The notes under the pieces: model-generated | Told to the model about the DNA's origin: nothing | Databases searched by the model: none | What the model saw: the letters and a program-made list of their open reading frames with translations, nothing else | Origin: Pedobacter riviphilus | GTDB taxonomy: Bacteria; Bacteroidota; Bacteroidia; Sphingobacteriales; Sphingobacteriaceae | Direction: 5' to 3' | DNA length: 64,000 nt | NCBI RefSeq assembly: GCF_014692875.1 | Contig: NZ_CP061171.1 | Span: 1,116,001 to 1,180,000 of the forward strand | Translations under genes and position numbers: made by a program | Part shown: positions 25,790 through 34,800 of the stretch, piece by piece | Numbering within the stretch: the first letter of the stretch is position 1 | Layout: each line of letters starts with the position of its first letter

Positions 25790-27073
25790 ATGAATTTTCC
25801 GGAAGATTTTCTTCATTATGTATGGCAGTTCAGATCGTTTGATTTTAACGATCTGCAAACCACGTGTGGCGAAAATCTGAAAATCATAAACCCAGGCCTG
25901 CTCAACAAAAATGCTGGTCCCGATTTTTTTCATGCAAAAATCGAAATTGGAAATACCACCTGGGCGGGAAATGTAGAAATTCACTTAAAATCGTCTGATT
26001 GGTTAAAACACAACCACCAGGTTAACCCAGGATATGAAAATGTAATCTTGCATGTAGTTTATGAGCATGATGCTGAAATAACCAGGATGGATGGATCGGT
26101 TTTACCAGTTCTGGAATTGAAGAGCCGCATTTCTAATGATCTGATCAGAAAGTACGAAAATCTCTTTCTCACCTTAACCGATTTTCCTTGCATCGCTCAA
26201 ATAGGAAGGGTAGATGGGTTAATTGTTGATTCTTTTTTATCAAGAACCTTGCTTGAACGTTTTGAGCAGAAAACAAATGCGGTTACAGAAACTTTAAACG
26301 AATTAAAGGGGAATTGGGATGAGACTTTCTACCGTTTTATAGCACGTAATTTCGGATTCAAAATAAATGCTCTGCCTTTTGAGCTGTTTGCCAAAGCAGT
26401 TCCGCAGCATATTTATGCCAGGCATAAAAACAATCCATATCAGATAGAAGCATTGGTTTTTGGTGCTGCAGGATTTTTAAATGATTATTTTGAAGAAGAA
26501 TATCCCCAAAAGTTAAAAGCCGAATTTCAGTTTCTCCAAAAGAAATACAATACTACGCCCGTTGACGTTTCATTGTGGAAATTTATGCGCATGCGTCCTC
26601 AAAACTTTCCAACCATCCGTTTGGCACAATTTGCAGCATTAATTATAAAAGCCAATCATCTTTTTTCTAAAATTATGGAAATAAAGAATGTGGCTGAGCT
26701 GCGTGCGTTATTTGAAAATCTGCCAGTAAATGATTATTGGAGAACACATTATCATTTTAAAAAAGTAACCTCCTCGGTAAATATCCAGATCGGGAAAACA
26801 TCTGTAGATAATGTGTTGTTAAATACCGTAGCCTTGTTTTTATTCGCTTATGGGAAACATACAGCAACACAATATTTTATCAGTAGGGCAATAAAACTGT
26901 TAGAAAGTTTGCCTCCTGAACAAAATGCAATTACTGATAAATTTACAGAAGCTGGGGTGAGGGTAGCGAACGCATTTGCCTCTCAGGGAATTTTACAGCT
27001 AAAAAAGCAATATTGCGATGAAAAAAAATGCCTATCTTGCGGTATTGGAATTAAAATTTTAAAACAGAACTAA
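25790..27073 (+). CDS. DUF2851 family protein
   Basis: A 427-residue soluble protein. NPGLLNKNAGPDFFHAKI and WAGNVEIHLKSSDWLKH near the N-terminus are characteristic of DUF2851, a family found mainly in Bacteroidota. The GPDF..A.I...W.GNVEIH pattern recalls PD-(D/E)XK-like nuclease cores, but that is inference. The C-terminus has three Cys in CDEKKCLSCGIG that could bind metal. It starts 37 bp after the putative toxin gene. Confidence 0.85.
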   Translation: MNFPEDFLHYVWQFRSFDFNDLQTTCGENLKIINPGLLNKNAGPDFFHAKIEIGNTTWAGNVEIHLKSSDWLKHNHQVNPGYENVILHVVYEHDAEITRMDGSVLPVLELKSRISNDLIRKYENLFLTLTDFPCIAQIGRVDGLIVDSFLSRTLLERFEQKTNAVTETLNELKGNWDETFYRFIARNFGFKINALPFELFAKAVPQHIYARHKNNPYQIEALVFGAAGFLNDYFEEEYPQKLKAEFQFLQKKYNTTPVDVSLWKFMRMRPQNFPTIRLAQFAALIIKANHLFSKIMEIKNVAELRALFENLPVNDYWRTHYHFKKVTSSVNIQIGKTSVDNVLLNTVALFLFAYGKHTATQYFISRAIKLLESLPPEQNAITDKFTEAGVRVANAFASQGILQLKKQYCDEKKCLSCGIGIKILKQN

Positions 27074-27125
27074 CCAGATACTGATTTCCAGTAAAACTTT
27101 CTACCCTATAATTCGTTTTTATATT

Positions 27126-27341
27126 ATGGAATTTCCACACGAGCTAAAAGAACTATATCCTAATCAGATTATTGAGGTTAGGGGGAATGCCGATGCCTTA
27201 ACTGTTATTTTAAATAAAGATGTAGATATCCATAAATTTAAGGTAGAACTGATCAAAAAGTTTTCGGGACTGGAAGAGCAACAAACACTTTTTATTAAAC
27301 ACGAAGATAAACAGGATTTCGAAAAATTGGTTTTAGAATAA
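27126..27341 (+). CDS. Small conserved protein of unknown function
   Basis: A 71-residue acidic protein starting MEFPHELKELYPNQ. It alternates beta strands and helices (VRGNADALTVILNKD, then a helix), compatible with a small alpha/beta fold. It follows the DUF2851 gene by 52 bp on the same strand. No function is suggested by the sequence. Confidence 0.5.
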   Translation: MEFPHELKELYPNQIIEVRGNADALTVILNKDVDIHKFKVELIKKFSGLEEQQTLFIKHEDKQDFEKLVLE

Positions 27342-27424
27342 ATGAGTATGATTTGCGATTAAAATTTAACCAATTAAATTTGCTAAATTAGATGCTGAAA
27401 TCAAATGACGGTTTTGGGTTTGGA

Positions 27425-27432
27425 TAATTTTG
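27425..27432 (+). promoter_or_regulatory. -7 promoter element before the PspC-domain gene
   Basis: TAATTTTG, an exact TAnnTTTG match, 39 bp before the ATG at 27472. No convincing -33 box at normal spacing. Confidence 0.35.
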
Positions 27433-27471
27433 TTTCGTGCTTGCGATTAAGATTTTTAAAATAAGCTTAAA

Positions 27472-27690
27472 ATGTTACAGAAGATTATAACTTATTTTGA
27501 ACAGCAGAGTTTTGGAGTTTCTACCTATTTGGCCAATAAGCTGAATATGAGTATCGCTAAAGTGCGCCTGTTTTTTATTTATTCGTCGTTTTTGGCGGTA
27601 GGTTTTCCAATATTATTTTATTTTTTGGCAGCTGTTGTGCTAGATATCAGGACGTATATGAAAAGAATGCGGTTGCGGATATGGGAATAG
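27472..27690 (+). CDS. PspC domain protein
   Basis: A 72-residue membrane protein. FGVSTYLANKLNMSIAKVRL is the amphipathic PspC signature, followed by a membrane helix (about residues 33-58) and a basic tail. PspC proteins act in envelope stress responses, binding PspA/B in enterobacteria; the role of short Bacteroidota versions is not established. It has its own promoter-like box. Confidence 0.85.
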   Translation: MLQKIITYFEQQSFGVSTYLANKLNMSIAKVRLFFIYSSFLAVGFPILFYFLAAVVLDIRTYMKRMRLRIWE

Positions 27691-27733
27691 TTCAGTTGGC
27701 AGTTAACAGTATTCAGTAGGCAGTTAACAGTAT
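27691..27733. repeat. 22-bp imperfect tandem duplication in a spacer
   Basis: TTCAGTTGGCAGTTAACAGT is repeated immediately with one change (GTTGG to GTAGG). Reverse-complement words (AACTG) follow. This is typical of word-slippage spacers between convergent genes; no function is implied. Confidence 0.6.
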
Positions 27734-27779
27734 CCGGTTTGTCGTTGATTAAACTGTGAACTACGAACTGATAACTGAA

Positions 27780-28436
27780 TTAATCATCATCTCTTAAAAT
27801 TTCTGCAATTTCGTTAAAGCCTTTTTCTGCGGCTAAATCTGCTGGCAGTTTTCCGCCTTCCATGCGTAAAGAAACCTCTGCGCCGTGTTCTAACAGTAAA
27901 ATAATCAATTCGATATTTCCCAATTGTGCAGCAGTATGTAATGGGGCTAAACCTGCTTTCTGACAAACATTCGGGTATGCGCCTGCATCTAACAGCATTT
28001 TAGTGATATTGAAATTATTAGCTGCCACTGCTGAGTGGATTGGAAATACATTAAAGCCATTTTTTGATGCCAGGTTAACATCGGCACCTTTTAAAACCAG
28101 AAAACGGGCTAATTCTTCATGTCCGAAATAGCAGGCTAAACCAAGTGGTGTAAAGCCATCTTCAGAAAAATCGTTTATACTTTCGGGGTTTTGAAAAATC
28201 AATAAGGTAGCCGCATCGAATTTACCAACTGCACAGGCTTCAAATAAGGTTAAATTATCTACAAACTCAGCTATTAAGTCGGCTATTTCTTGCTTTTTGT
28301 AGTAACAAGCCAATAATAACGGCGAAATGTGATGAGAAGTATCCAGATTTGCCAATTTTGGATTTTCTACCAAAATTTCTTTTACTGCTTGTAAATTTCC
28401 AGCCTCAATTTGCTCTTCGAGTTGCGCTATGCCCAT
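27780..28436 (-). CDS. Ankyrin repeat protein
   Basis: A 218-residue protein built of about five ankyrin repeats (GFTPLGLACYFGHEELARFL and GLAPLHTAAQLGNIELIILL are clear), with no signal peptide or membrane segment. Ankyrin repeats bind partner proteins; the partner is unknown. It is convergent with the PspC gene and stands upstream of the repeat array. Confidence 0.9.
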   Translation of the reverse strand: MGIAQLEEQIEAGNLQAVKEILVENPKLANLDTSHHISPLLLACYYKKQEIADLIAEFVDNLTLFEACAVGKFDAATLLIFQNPESINDFSEDGFTPLGLACYFGHEELARFLVLKGADVNLASKNGFNVFPIHSAVAANNFNITKMLLDAGAYPNVCQKAGLAPLHTAAQLGNIELIILLLEHGAEVSLRMEGGKLPADLAAEKGFNEIAEILRDDD

Positions 28437-28611
28437 AGTATTGTTTCAAAAATCGCTTTAAATTAACAAAAATTAAGAAATTGTAAACTTTAATGCCTAA
28501 ATATATTTAGTGTAAGGCAATCTACCAAGACCTCAGAGGTCAAAAAACATGATGTCTAAAAAAATGAGCAACCGGCCGAAAATTGCCAACTGAAAGCTGT
28601 TAACCCATTTG

Positions 28612-28719
28612 GGCGTTACCCAATCCCGTGAAAAACGGGAAAGGGGCGGGCTTTGCAGGGCTGCGCTTCGCTCCGGTACCGATGAAAGATCGGTACTGAA
28701 CCCTTACAATCCCTAACGC
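28612..28719. repeat. Dispersed element with GCGTTA/TAACGC ends
   Basis: Begins GGCGTTACCC and ends CCCTAACGC, with inner hairpins TCCCGT/ACGGGA and GTACCGAT/ATCGGTAC. It matches my memory of a very common Bacteroidota intergenic element; function unknown. Confidence 0.5.
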
Positions 28720-28747
28720 AAACCCACTGTCTTAGCAACCATTAGAT

Positions 28748-29858
28748 TTAAGCCCTAAGAACTACAGATTCAGGTTAAATAAACCTGACAGAACGAAAAG
28801 CCCGGAACGAACCGCTCTGTCCGTAGAGTTAAGCATAGCGCCTCTATGGATATAAGAATAAAATTGAGTTTATAACTCGATTAAAACGAGTCACAGACTC
28901 TTTCTATTATTAATCCGTAGAGCCCTTCGGAACTCTACGGACAGATATAGATTTAAGCCCTAAGAACTACAGACTCAGGTTAAATAAACCTGATAGAACG
29001 AAAAGCCCGGAACGAAGAATGAGTGAGGACTTGAAGTGATAGCAGGACGGTCGCAACCGAAGTGCACAGAACCCTGCTTTTCAAAATAATAGGAGCTGAA
29101 TCACCTAGTATTTCCCCGCTCTGTCCGTAGAGTTAAGCATAGCGTCTCTATGGATATAAGAATAAAATTGAGTTTATAAACTCGATTAAAACGAGTCAGA
29201 GACTCTTTTCTATTATTAATCCGTAGAGCCCTTCGGAACTCTACGGACAGACACGTTAAGCCCTAAGAACTACAGCCTCAGGTTAAATAAACCTGATAGA
29301 ACGAAAAGCCCGGAACGAAGAATGAGTGAGGACTTGAAGTGATAGCGGGACGGTTATAACCGAAGTGCACAGAACCCTGCTTTTCAAAATAATATGAACT
29401 GAATCACCTAGTATTTTCCCGCTCTGTCCGTAGAGTTAAGCATAGCATCTCTATGGATATAAGAATAAAATTGAGTTTATAAACTCGATTAAAACGAGTC
29501 ACAGACTCTTTTCTATTATTAATCCGTAGAGCCCTTCGGAACTCTACGGACAGACACGTTAAGCCTTAAGAACTACAGACTCAGGTTAAATAAACCTGAT
29601 AGAACGAAAAGCCCGGAACGAAGAATGAGTGAGGACTTGAAGTGATAGCGGGACGGTCGCAACCGAAGTGCACAGAACCCTGCTTTTCAAAATAATAGGA
29701 GCTGAATCACCTAGTATTTCCCCGCTCTGTCCGTAGCGTTAAGCATAGCGTCTCTATGGATATAAGAATAAAATTGAGTTTATAACTCGATTAAAACGAG
29801 TACAGACTCTTTTCTATTATTAATCCGTAGAGCCCTTCGGAACTCTACGGACAGATAT
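28748..29858. repeat. Tandem array of a 303-bp hairpin-rich unit (one short and three full copies)
   Basis: Units begin TTAAGCCCTAAGAAC (third CC changed in copy 4) at 28748, 28953, 29256 and 29559. Copy 1 is 205 bp and lacks a ~98-bp middle segment; the others are about 303, 303 and 300 bp. Each unit has a TCAGGTT/AACCTGA hairpin, a GAGTGAGGACTT word shared with 481-550, a CGGT...ACCG hairpin and a 130-bp core bounded by 14-bp inverted repeats (CTGTCCGTAGAGTT; 29121-29134 and 29237-29250 in copy 2), with GAGTTTATAAACTC and ACTCG/CGAGT inside. No ORF spans it. It could be a repeat-derived array, a set of structured RNAs or protein sites. Confidence 0.85.
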
Positions 29859-29920
29859 GGCTAAAAATGGTCGCTATGAATAGAAATTAATCAGGCTGAG
29901 GTTATGAGGTCTATAAACAA

Positions 29921-30020
29921 AAAAATCCCGTTTAACCTCTCCAGGCAAAACGGGATAAAACCTAAAACAAAATCCGTTTCATTTGACAAAACGTAACAAC
30001 TTGTGTGTTGTTAAAATAAT
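29921..30020 (-). ncRNA. Possible minus-strand small RNA ending in an intrinsic terminator
   Basis: On the minus strand, a hairpin (ATCCCGTTT/AAACGGGAT, 29925-29956) is followed by seven U, a proper intrinsic terminator, yet no minus-strand gene lies upstream (ftsK is on the plus strand). About 40 bp before it, AACAAC/GTTGTT (around 29995-30012) can form a second hairpin, and an AT-rich promoter-like region precedes that. This fits a short RNA of roughly 90 bases. Boundaries and existence are inference. Confidence 0.4.
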
Positions 30021-30212
30021 AGACAATAATTTCTGTTTAAGGTTTAATGCCTGATGAATATTTTTATTTAATTTAAGGCACATTAAAAAAATAAGATATA
30101 ACGATATATTTCCTCGGGTTTAATGCATTGTTTTGAAAAGAGGAGGCATAGTAGAAAGTATATAACAGCTGTGGTTACAATTTGTGATTATTTTTTTTGT
30201 AAGGCTTTCGTT

Positions 30213-30241
30213 AATGCTGCGCAGTTTTATCTAAGTTTGTT
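30213..30241 (+). promoter_or_regulatory. ftsK promoter block, shared with the promoter at 35466
   Basis: A 29-bp block starting AATGCTGCGCAG and ending TAAGTTTGTT; TAAGTTTG (30232-30239) is an exact -7 match, 29 bp before the ftsK ATG. The same block with one mismatch lies at 35466-35494 before an unrelated small gene. TGCGCA at its left end is palindromic. Confidence 0.55.
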
Positions 30242-30268
30242 CAATATTAAATTATTATAGGATAGAAA

Positions 30269-32863
30269 ATGTCGGTAAGGGGTAACCAGTTTAAAACCAA
30301 TACATTCAGAGATAAAGGTGCAGAAAGTGCGCCCGGCAGGTCATCATCAGGCAGGCAGCCGAAAGAAAAAAGAGATTTTTTGCCAAGTTTCGACTTGGCA
30401 GATGGGCGTGCAGTTAAAATTGTAGGCCTGTTTTTTGTGATATTGTCATTATATTTTTTAATTGCTTTTACCTCGTATTTATTTACCTGGCAAGATGATC
30501 AGAGTTATGTAATCGATGCGAACGGCGGTTGGGGCAATCTTTTTAAAACAGCAGAAGAACTAAAGGAAGCAGGTGTTTCTATACCTGTGGTTCAAAACTG
30601 GTTAGGTAAGTTTGGTGCTTTGTTATCGCACCAGTTTATTTACGAATGGTTTGGTATTGCATCTTTTTTGTTCGTTTTGGCCTTTTTTATTATCGGCTAC
30701 CGTTTATTGTTTAAAGTTAAAATCCTTTCTATCTCTAAAACATTAGGTTATAGCTTTTTCTTTTTACTGTTTATTTCGTTAACCTTAGGTTTTGCACATA
30801 GCTTTTGGTCAGAATCGCCACATTATTTAGAAGGTGAGTTTGGTTATTGGAGCAATAAATTATTAAGTGCCCAAATTGGCGCAGCTGGTGTTGCAGGATT
30901 AATTGCTTTTGCCGGATTAACCATTCTAATCATTGCCTATAATATCGATTTTAAATTTCCGGAACGTAAAGCGAAAGAAGTTTATCTCGATAACGAAACG
31001 CCAGATTACGTAAACGATATTAGAGCACAGGCAGTAAAAAACAAAACTTTCGAAGAAGAACCATCAGCACCTATTGAATTTCCGGTGCACGATAAGCCTG
31101 TAGGTAACGAACGTAAACAACAAAACGTCGTATTGCAGCCAAGTCGTTATGAAGAAAAAGAAGAGGAAGAAACTGTAGCACCTGTGGTATTATCCCCGTT
31201 GGCTGCTAATTTGCCACTGGCTACTGCTGCAGCTTCATCACTGCCTTTAGTAGTAGAACCGCCAATTGAAACCGAAAAGGAACCCGCTTTTACAATAGAA
31301 AAAACTGAAGAAGATAAAAAATCGGATGATCTGGTTGAACAGTTTGGTAATTATGATGAAAAACTAGATTTATCTGGTTATAAATACCCAACAATAGATT
31401 TGCTCGAGAATTATGGCACCAATAAAATTTCGGTAAATGCCGAAGAATTGGAAGCCAATAAAAATAAAATTGTAGAAACGCTTAATCATTACAATATTGA
31501 AATTGATAAGATTAAGGCAACCATTGGCCCAACGGTTACCCTTTACGAAATTATTCCGGCCCCTGGGGTAAGGATTTCGAAAATTAAAAACCTGGAGGAT
31601 GATATTGCACTTTCGTTAGCGGCCTTAGGTATCCGTATTATTGCACCAATGCCTGGTAAAGGTACCATTGGTATCGAGGTGCCGAACCAACACCCTGAAA
31701 TGGTGCCCATGCGGAGCATTCTAAATACCGAAAAATGGAGCCAAACCACTATGGATTTGCCTATTGCGTTAGGTAAAACCATTAGTAACGAGGTGTTTAT
31801 TGCCGATTTGGCTAAAATGCCTCACTTACTGGTGGCAGGGGCAACCGGTCAGGGTAAATCGGTGGGTATTAATGCCATTCTGGTTTCGCTATTGTTTAAA
31901 AAACACCCCGCGCAGTTAAAATTCGTGCTTGTTGATCCAAAGAAAGTAGAGTTAACGCTGTTTAACCGTATTGAAAGGCACTTTTTAGCTAAACTTCCGG
32001 GCGAGGCCGATGCCATTATTACAGATACCAAAAAAGTTGTAAATACGCTAAACTCACTTTGTATCGAAATGGATCAGCGTTACGATTTGTTGAAAGATGC
32101 GCAGGTTAGGAATTTAAAAGAATACAACGATAAATTTGTTAAACGCAAGCTTAATCCAAATAACGGGCACCGCTTTTTACCTTTCATTGTTTTAGTGGTT
32201 GATGAGTTTGCCGATTTAATGATGACAGCAGGTAAAGAGGTGGAGGCACCAATTGCACGTTTGGCACAATTAGCCCGGGCTATTGGTATTCACTTGGTTC
32301 TGGCCACACAGCGTCCATCTGTAAATATTATTACAGGTACCATTAAAGCCAACTTCCCGGCCAGGTTAGCCTTTAGGGTATTGTCGAAAATCGACTCAAG
32401 AACCATTTTGGATAGTGGTGGCGCCGATCAGTTAATTGGCCGTGGTGATATGCTTTTATCTACAGGTAGCGACTTAATCAGGCTACAGTGTGCTTTCGTT
32501 GATACACCTGAGGTAGACCGCATTTCTGAATACATTGGTAACCAACGCGGTTATGCTGATGCTTACCAACTGCCTGAATATATAGATGAAGCAGGAGAGG
32601 GCAGTAAAGCCGATTTTGACCCTAATGAACGCGATAAGTTCTTTGAAGATGCAGCCAGACTGATTGTGATGCATCAGCAGGGCTCTACATCCTTAATACA
32701 ACGCAAACTAAAATTAGGCTACAACAGGGCTGGCCGCATTATCGATCAACTAGAGGCTGCGGGTATTGTTGGTCCGTTTGAAGGAAGTAAGGCGCGCGAA
32801 GTTTTGTACCCGGATGAATATTCTTTGGAACAGTTCTTGAATAGTATGGATGACAAGGACTAG
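30269..32863 (+). CDS. ftsK: DNA translocase FtsK
   Basis: An 864-residue protein. About residues 50-230 hold four membrane helices that anchor it at the septum; 230-370 is an acidic linker; 370-790 is the RecA-like motor with Walker A (GATGQGKSVG) and Walker B (LVVDEFADLM); the C-terminal winged-helix gamma domain (QRKLKLGYNRAGRIIDQLE) reads polar DNA motifs. It pumps chromosome ends apart and activates dimer resolution at dif. Length and domain order are standard for Bacteroidota. lolA follows 61 bp downstream, a common pairing in this phylum. Confidence 0.97.
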   Translation: MSVRGNQFKTNTFRDKGAESAPGRSSSGRQPKEKRDFLPSFDLADGRAVKIVGLFFVILSLYFLIAFTSYLFTWQDDQSYVIDANGGWGNLFKTAEELKEAGVSIPVVQNWLGKFGALLSHQFIYEWFGIASFLFVLAFFIIGYRLLFKVKILSISKTLGYSFFFLLFISLTLGFAHSFWSESPHYLEGEFGYWSNKLLSAQIGAAGVAGLIAFAGLTILIIAYNIDFKFPERKAKEVYLDNETPDYVNDIRAQAVKNKTFEEEPSAPIEFPVHDKPVGNERKQQNVVLQPSRYEEKEEEETVAPVVLSPLAANLPLATAAASSLPLVVEPPIETEKEPAFTIEKTEEDKKSDDLVEQFGNYDEKLDLSGYKYPTIDLLENYGTNKISVNAEELEANKNKIVETLNHYNIEIDKIKATIGPTVTLYEIIPAPGVRISKIKNLEDDIALSLAALGIRIIAPMPGKGTIGIEVPNQHPEMVPMRSILNTEKWSQTTMDLPIALGKTISNEVFIADLAKMPHLLVAGATGQGKSVGINAILVSLLFKKHPAQLKFVLVDPKKVELTLFNRIERHFLAKLPGEADAIITDTKKVVNTLNSLCIEMDQRYDLLKDAQVRNLKEYNDKFVKRKLNPNNGHRFLPFIVLVVDEFADLMMTAGKEVEAPIARLAQLARAIGIHLVLATQRPSVNIITGTIKANFPARLAFRVLSKIDSRTILDSGGADQLIGRGDMLLSTGSDLIRLQCAFVDTPEVDRISEYIGNQRGYADAYQLPEYIDEAGEGSKADFDPNERDKFFEDAARLIVMHQQGSTSLIQRKLKLGYNRAGRIIDQLEAAGIVGPFEGSKAREVLYPDEYSLEQFLNSMDDKD

Positions 32864-32924
32864 ATTAAACCATTTAACAATAATCTACTCTAACGTTTCA
32901 AAGGAAAAATTTAAAAAAGAAAAG

Positions 32925-33574
32925 ATGAAGAAATTAATTTCGGCATTAATGGTTGTAGTTGCTTTTACAACTTCAACTTATGCTCAAACTGATGCGAAAG
33001 CTAAAGCCATTTTAGCGGAGGTGAGTAAAAAATACAAATCGTATAATGTAGTTAAAACAGATTTTACCTTCACTTTGGATAACCCAAAGGCAAAAGTAAA
33101 AGAAACCCAGCAAGGTACTTTGTATGTTAAAGCGAACTCTAATAAGTATAAAGTAGCCATGACTAACCAGGAATTGTTTAGTGATGGTAAAAGCCAATGG
33201 ACTTATTTGAAAAAAGACAAAGAAGTGCAGGTAAGTAATGTAGATAACAGTGGCGATGCCATTAACCCTGCTAAAATTTTCACTGTTTATGAGAAAGGAT
33301 TTAAATACGTTTATACCGGCGATGAAAAAGTAGGGGTAAAACTTATCAAATGATCGATTTAACTCCTGTAGATGCTAAAAAATCGATTTTTAAAGTACGT
33401 TTAAGTATCGATAAAACAGCTAAACAAATTGCAAACGTGGTGTTGTTCGATAAAAATGGAAACAAATACACTTACAATGTGAAAACTTTTTCGCCAAATG
33501 TAAATGTACCGGAAACTACCTTTGCTTTCGATGCCAAAAAATATCCTGGTGTAGAAGTGGTAGATTTAAGATAA
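32925..33574 (+). pseudogene. lolA: Outer membrane lipoprotein carrier protein LolA-like, frame broken once
   Basis: About 216 residues after repair. It starts MKKLISALMVVVAFTTSTYA, a cleaved signal peptide, followed by the LolA beta-barrel half (NPKAKVKETQQGTLYVK). The frame is lost near 33333 at GTAGGGGTAAAAC; adding one G joins it to the second part (KTYQMIDLTPVDAKKS). LolA carries lipoproteins across the periplasm after release by the LolCDE complex; a lolD-like gene is at 4.5 kb. Upstream codons to 32850 overlap ftsK and are not used. A terminator follows. Confidence 0.85.
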
Positions 33575-33606
33575 TTGTTATTACCGCCAAGGCGGGATGA
33601 AACCTG

Positions 33607-33640
33607 AAAGGTTCAGTTGGAAACAGCTGAACCTTTTTTT
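33607..33640 (+). terminator. Intrinsic terminator after lolA
   Basis: AAAGGTTCAG and CTGAACCTTT pair, extended by TTG/CAG with one G-U, loop GAAA, then seven T. It ends the ftsK-lolA transcript. Confidence 0.9.
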
Positions 33641-33815
33641 GTGTGCAAAAAAAAAATCAGCGGATCATTATATGAGTAATATTTGTGTTTTGACTGTTTA
33701 TGTTTACAAATGTTTTCCGGGAACGTTTGCACACAAAAACATGGTTTTAATGGCTATTGTGTCTTTTTGTGATTAATTTCATGTCAATATCATAACCAAA
33801 TATAAAATCTAAAAC

Positions 33816-34718
33816 ATGAAAAAGAACTCAAGTATCCTTGTGCTAGGGATGGCCATTGCGCTTCTAAATAGCAAAAATGAAATCGAATTCAGTTCAGAAA
33901 GCAGTAACGGTCTATCAACGGTTTCTGCAAACACATCAGCAACCTCTGTAACAAGGGTTAGTACTACGGTAAGTACCGAGGCTGCACTAAAAGCAGCCAT
34001 AGCCAATGCACAGGCTGGAGACATTATCACGATTAGTGGAACAATTAATCTAACCAGTACACTTCAACTGTTAAAAAGTGGGACAGCCAGCTCAAAAATT
34101 AACTTTACAGGTGGTGTTTTAAACTGCTCGGGCATTCCGGCCGGAAACTGGGGTGTAAAAGTGAATGGCAGTTATTGGAACATTACCAATATGACCATTA
34201 AAAATGCACCCGATTGTGGTATTGTGTTCCAAACTGGAGGTTATAATTATGTTTATAATGTAACTACCTCTGGTAATCAAGATTCAGGTTTGCAGATTTA
34301 TAACGGATCGCACCACAACAACATCAGTTATTGTACCTCATTTGATAATTATGATGTAGCCAATGGGGGCGAAAATGCAGATGGTTTTGCCTGTAAACTT
34401 TCGGCAGGGGTAAGCAATCAGTTTGACCATTGCAACGCATATCATAACTCAGATGACGGATGGGATCTTTATGGGCAACCCTATACTGTTACGATTACCA
34501 ATTGCACTGCCACCAATAACGGGTATGGGGCCAATGGCGATGGTAATGGATTTAAGTTGGGTAGTGCAGGGCAAAATGTACCGCATACAGTTACTAATTG
34601 TACTTCAAGTAATAATAAAGGGAGCGGTTATGATGGTAACGGAAATACCGGTCACATTACCACTACAGGCAGTGGCGGAACAGGTAATGTTAATGCTCTT
34701 TTTTACAGGATTTACTAG
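33816..34718 (+). CDS. PL9-type pectate lyase / right-handed beta-helix protein
   Basis: A 300-residue secreted protein: a weak signal-like N-terminus, a Ser/Thr-rich linker to about 55, then a parallel beta-helix. ENADGFACKL and HNSDDGWDLYG match the calcium site of family 9 pectate lyases: Asp189, Asp213, Asp214 and Asp217 have the same spacing as the four Asp ligands of Pel9A, and GNGFKLG (Lys247) fits the catalytic base. It should cleave polygalacturonate by beta-elimination. It stands alone, with its own terminator; no other pectin gene is near. Confidence 0.8.
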   Translation: MKKNSSILVLGMAIALLNSKNEIEFSSESSNGLSTVSANTSATSVTRVSTTVSTEAALKAAIANAQAGDIITISGTINLTSTLQLLKSGTASSKINFTGGVLNCSGIPAGNWGVKVNGSYWNITNMTIKNAPDCGIVFQTGGYNYVYNVTTSGNQDSGLQIYNGSHHNNISYCTSFDNYDVANGGENADGFACKLSAGVSNQFDHCNAYHNSDDGWDLYGQPYTVTITNCTATNNGYGANGDGNGFKLGSAGQNVPHTVTNCTSSNNKGSGYDGNGNTGHITTTGSGGTGNVNALFYRIY

Positions 34719-34761
34719 TACAGGATTTTTAATTTAAACCAGGTAATAGAGGTACTAATAC

Positions 34762-34800
34762 AAAAGGTTCAATTGATAACAACTGAGCCTTTTGTGTTTT
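34762..34800 (+). terminator. Imperfect terminator after the pectate lyase gene
   Basis: AAAAGGTTCAATTG and CAACTGAGCCTTTT pair with one mismatch and a G-U, followed by a T-rich tail. It resembles the lolA terminator at 33607. Confidence 0.65.

Noticed and set aside
28748..29858. CRISPR array
   Set aside because: Units are ~303 bp and nearly identical throughout; there are no short repeats with unique spacers and no cas genes.
28437..30268. Replication origin
   Set aside because: No dnaA gene, no cluster of DnaA boxes seen, and the repeats are long and GC-mixed rather than AT-rich short iterons.
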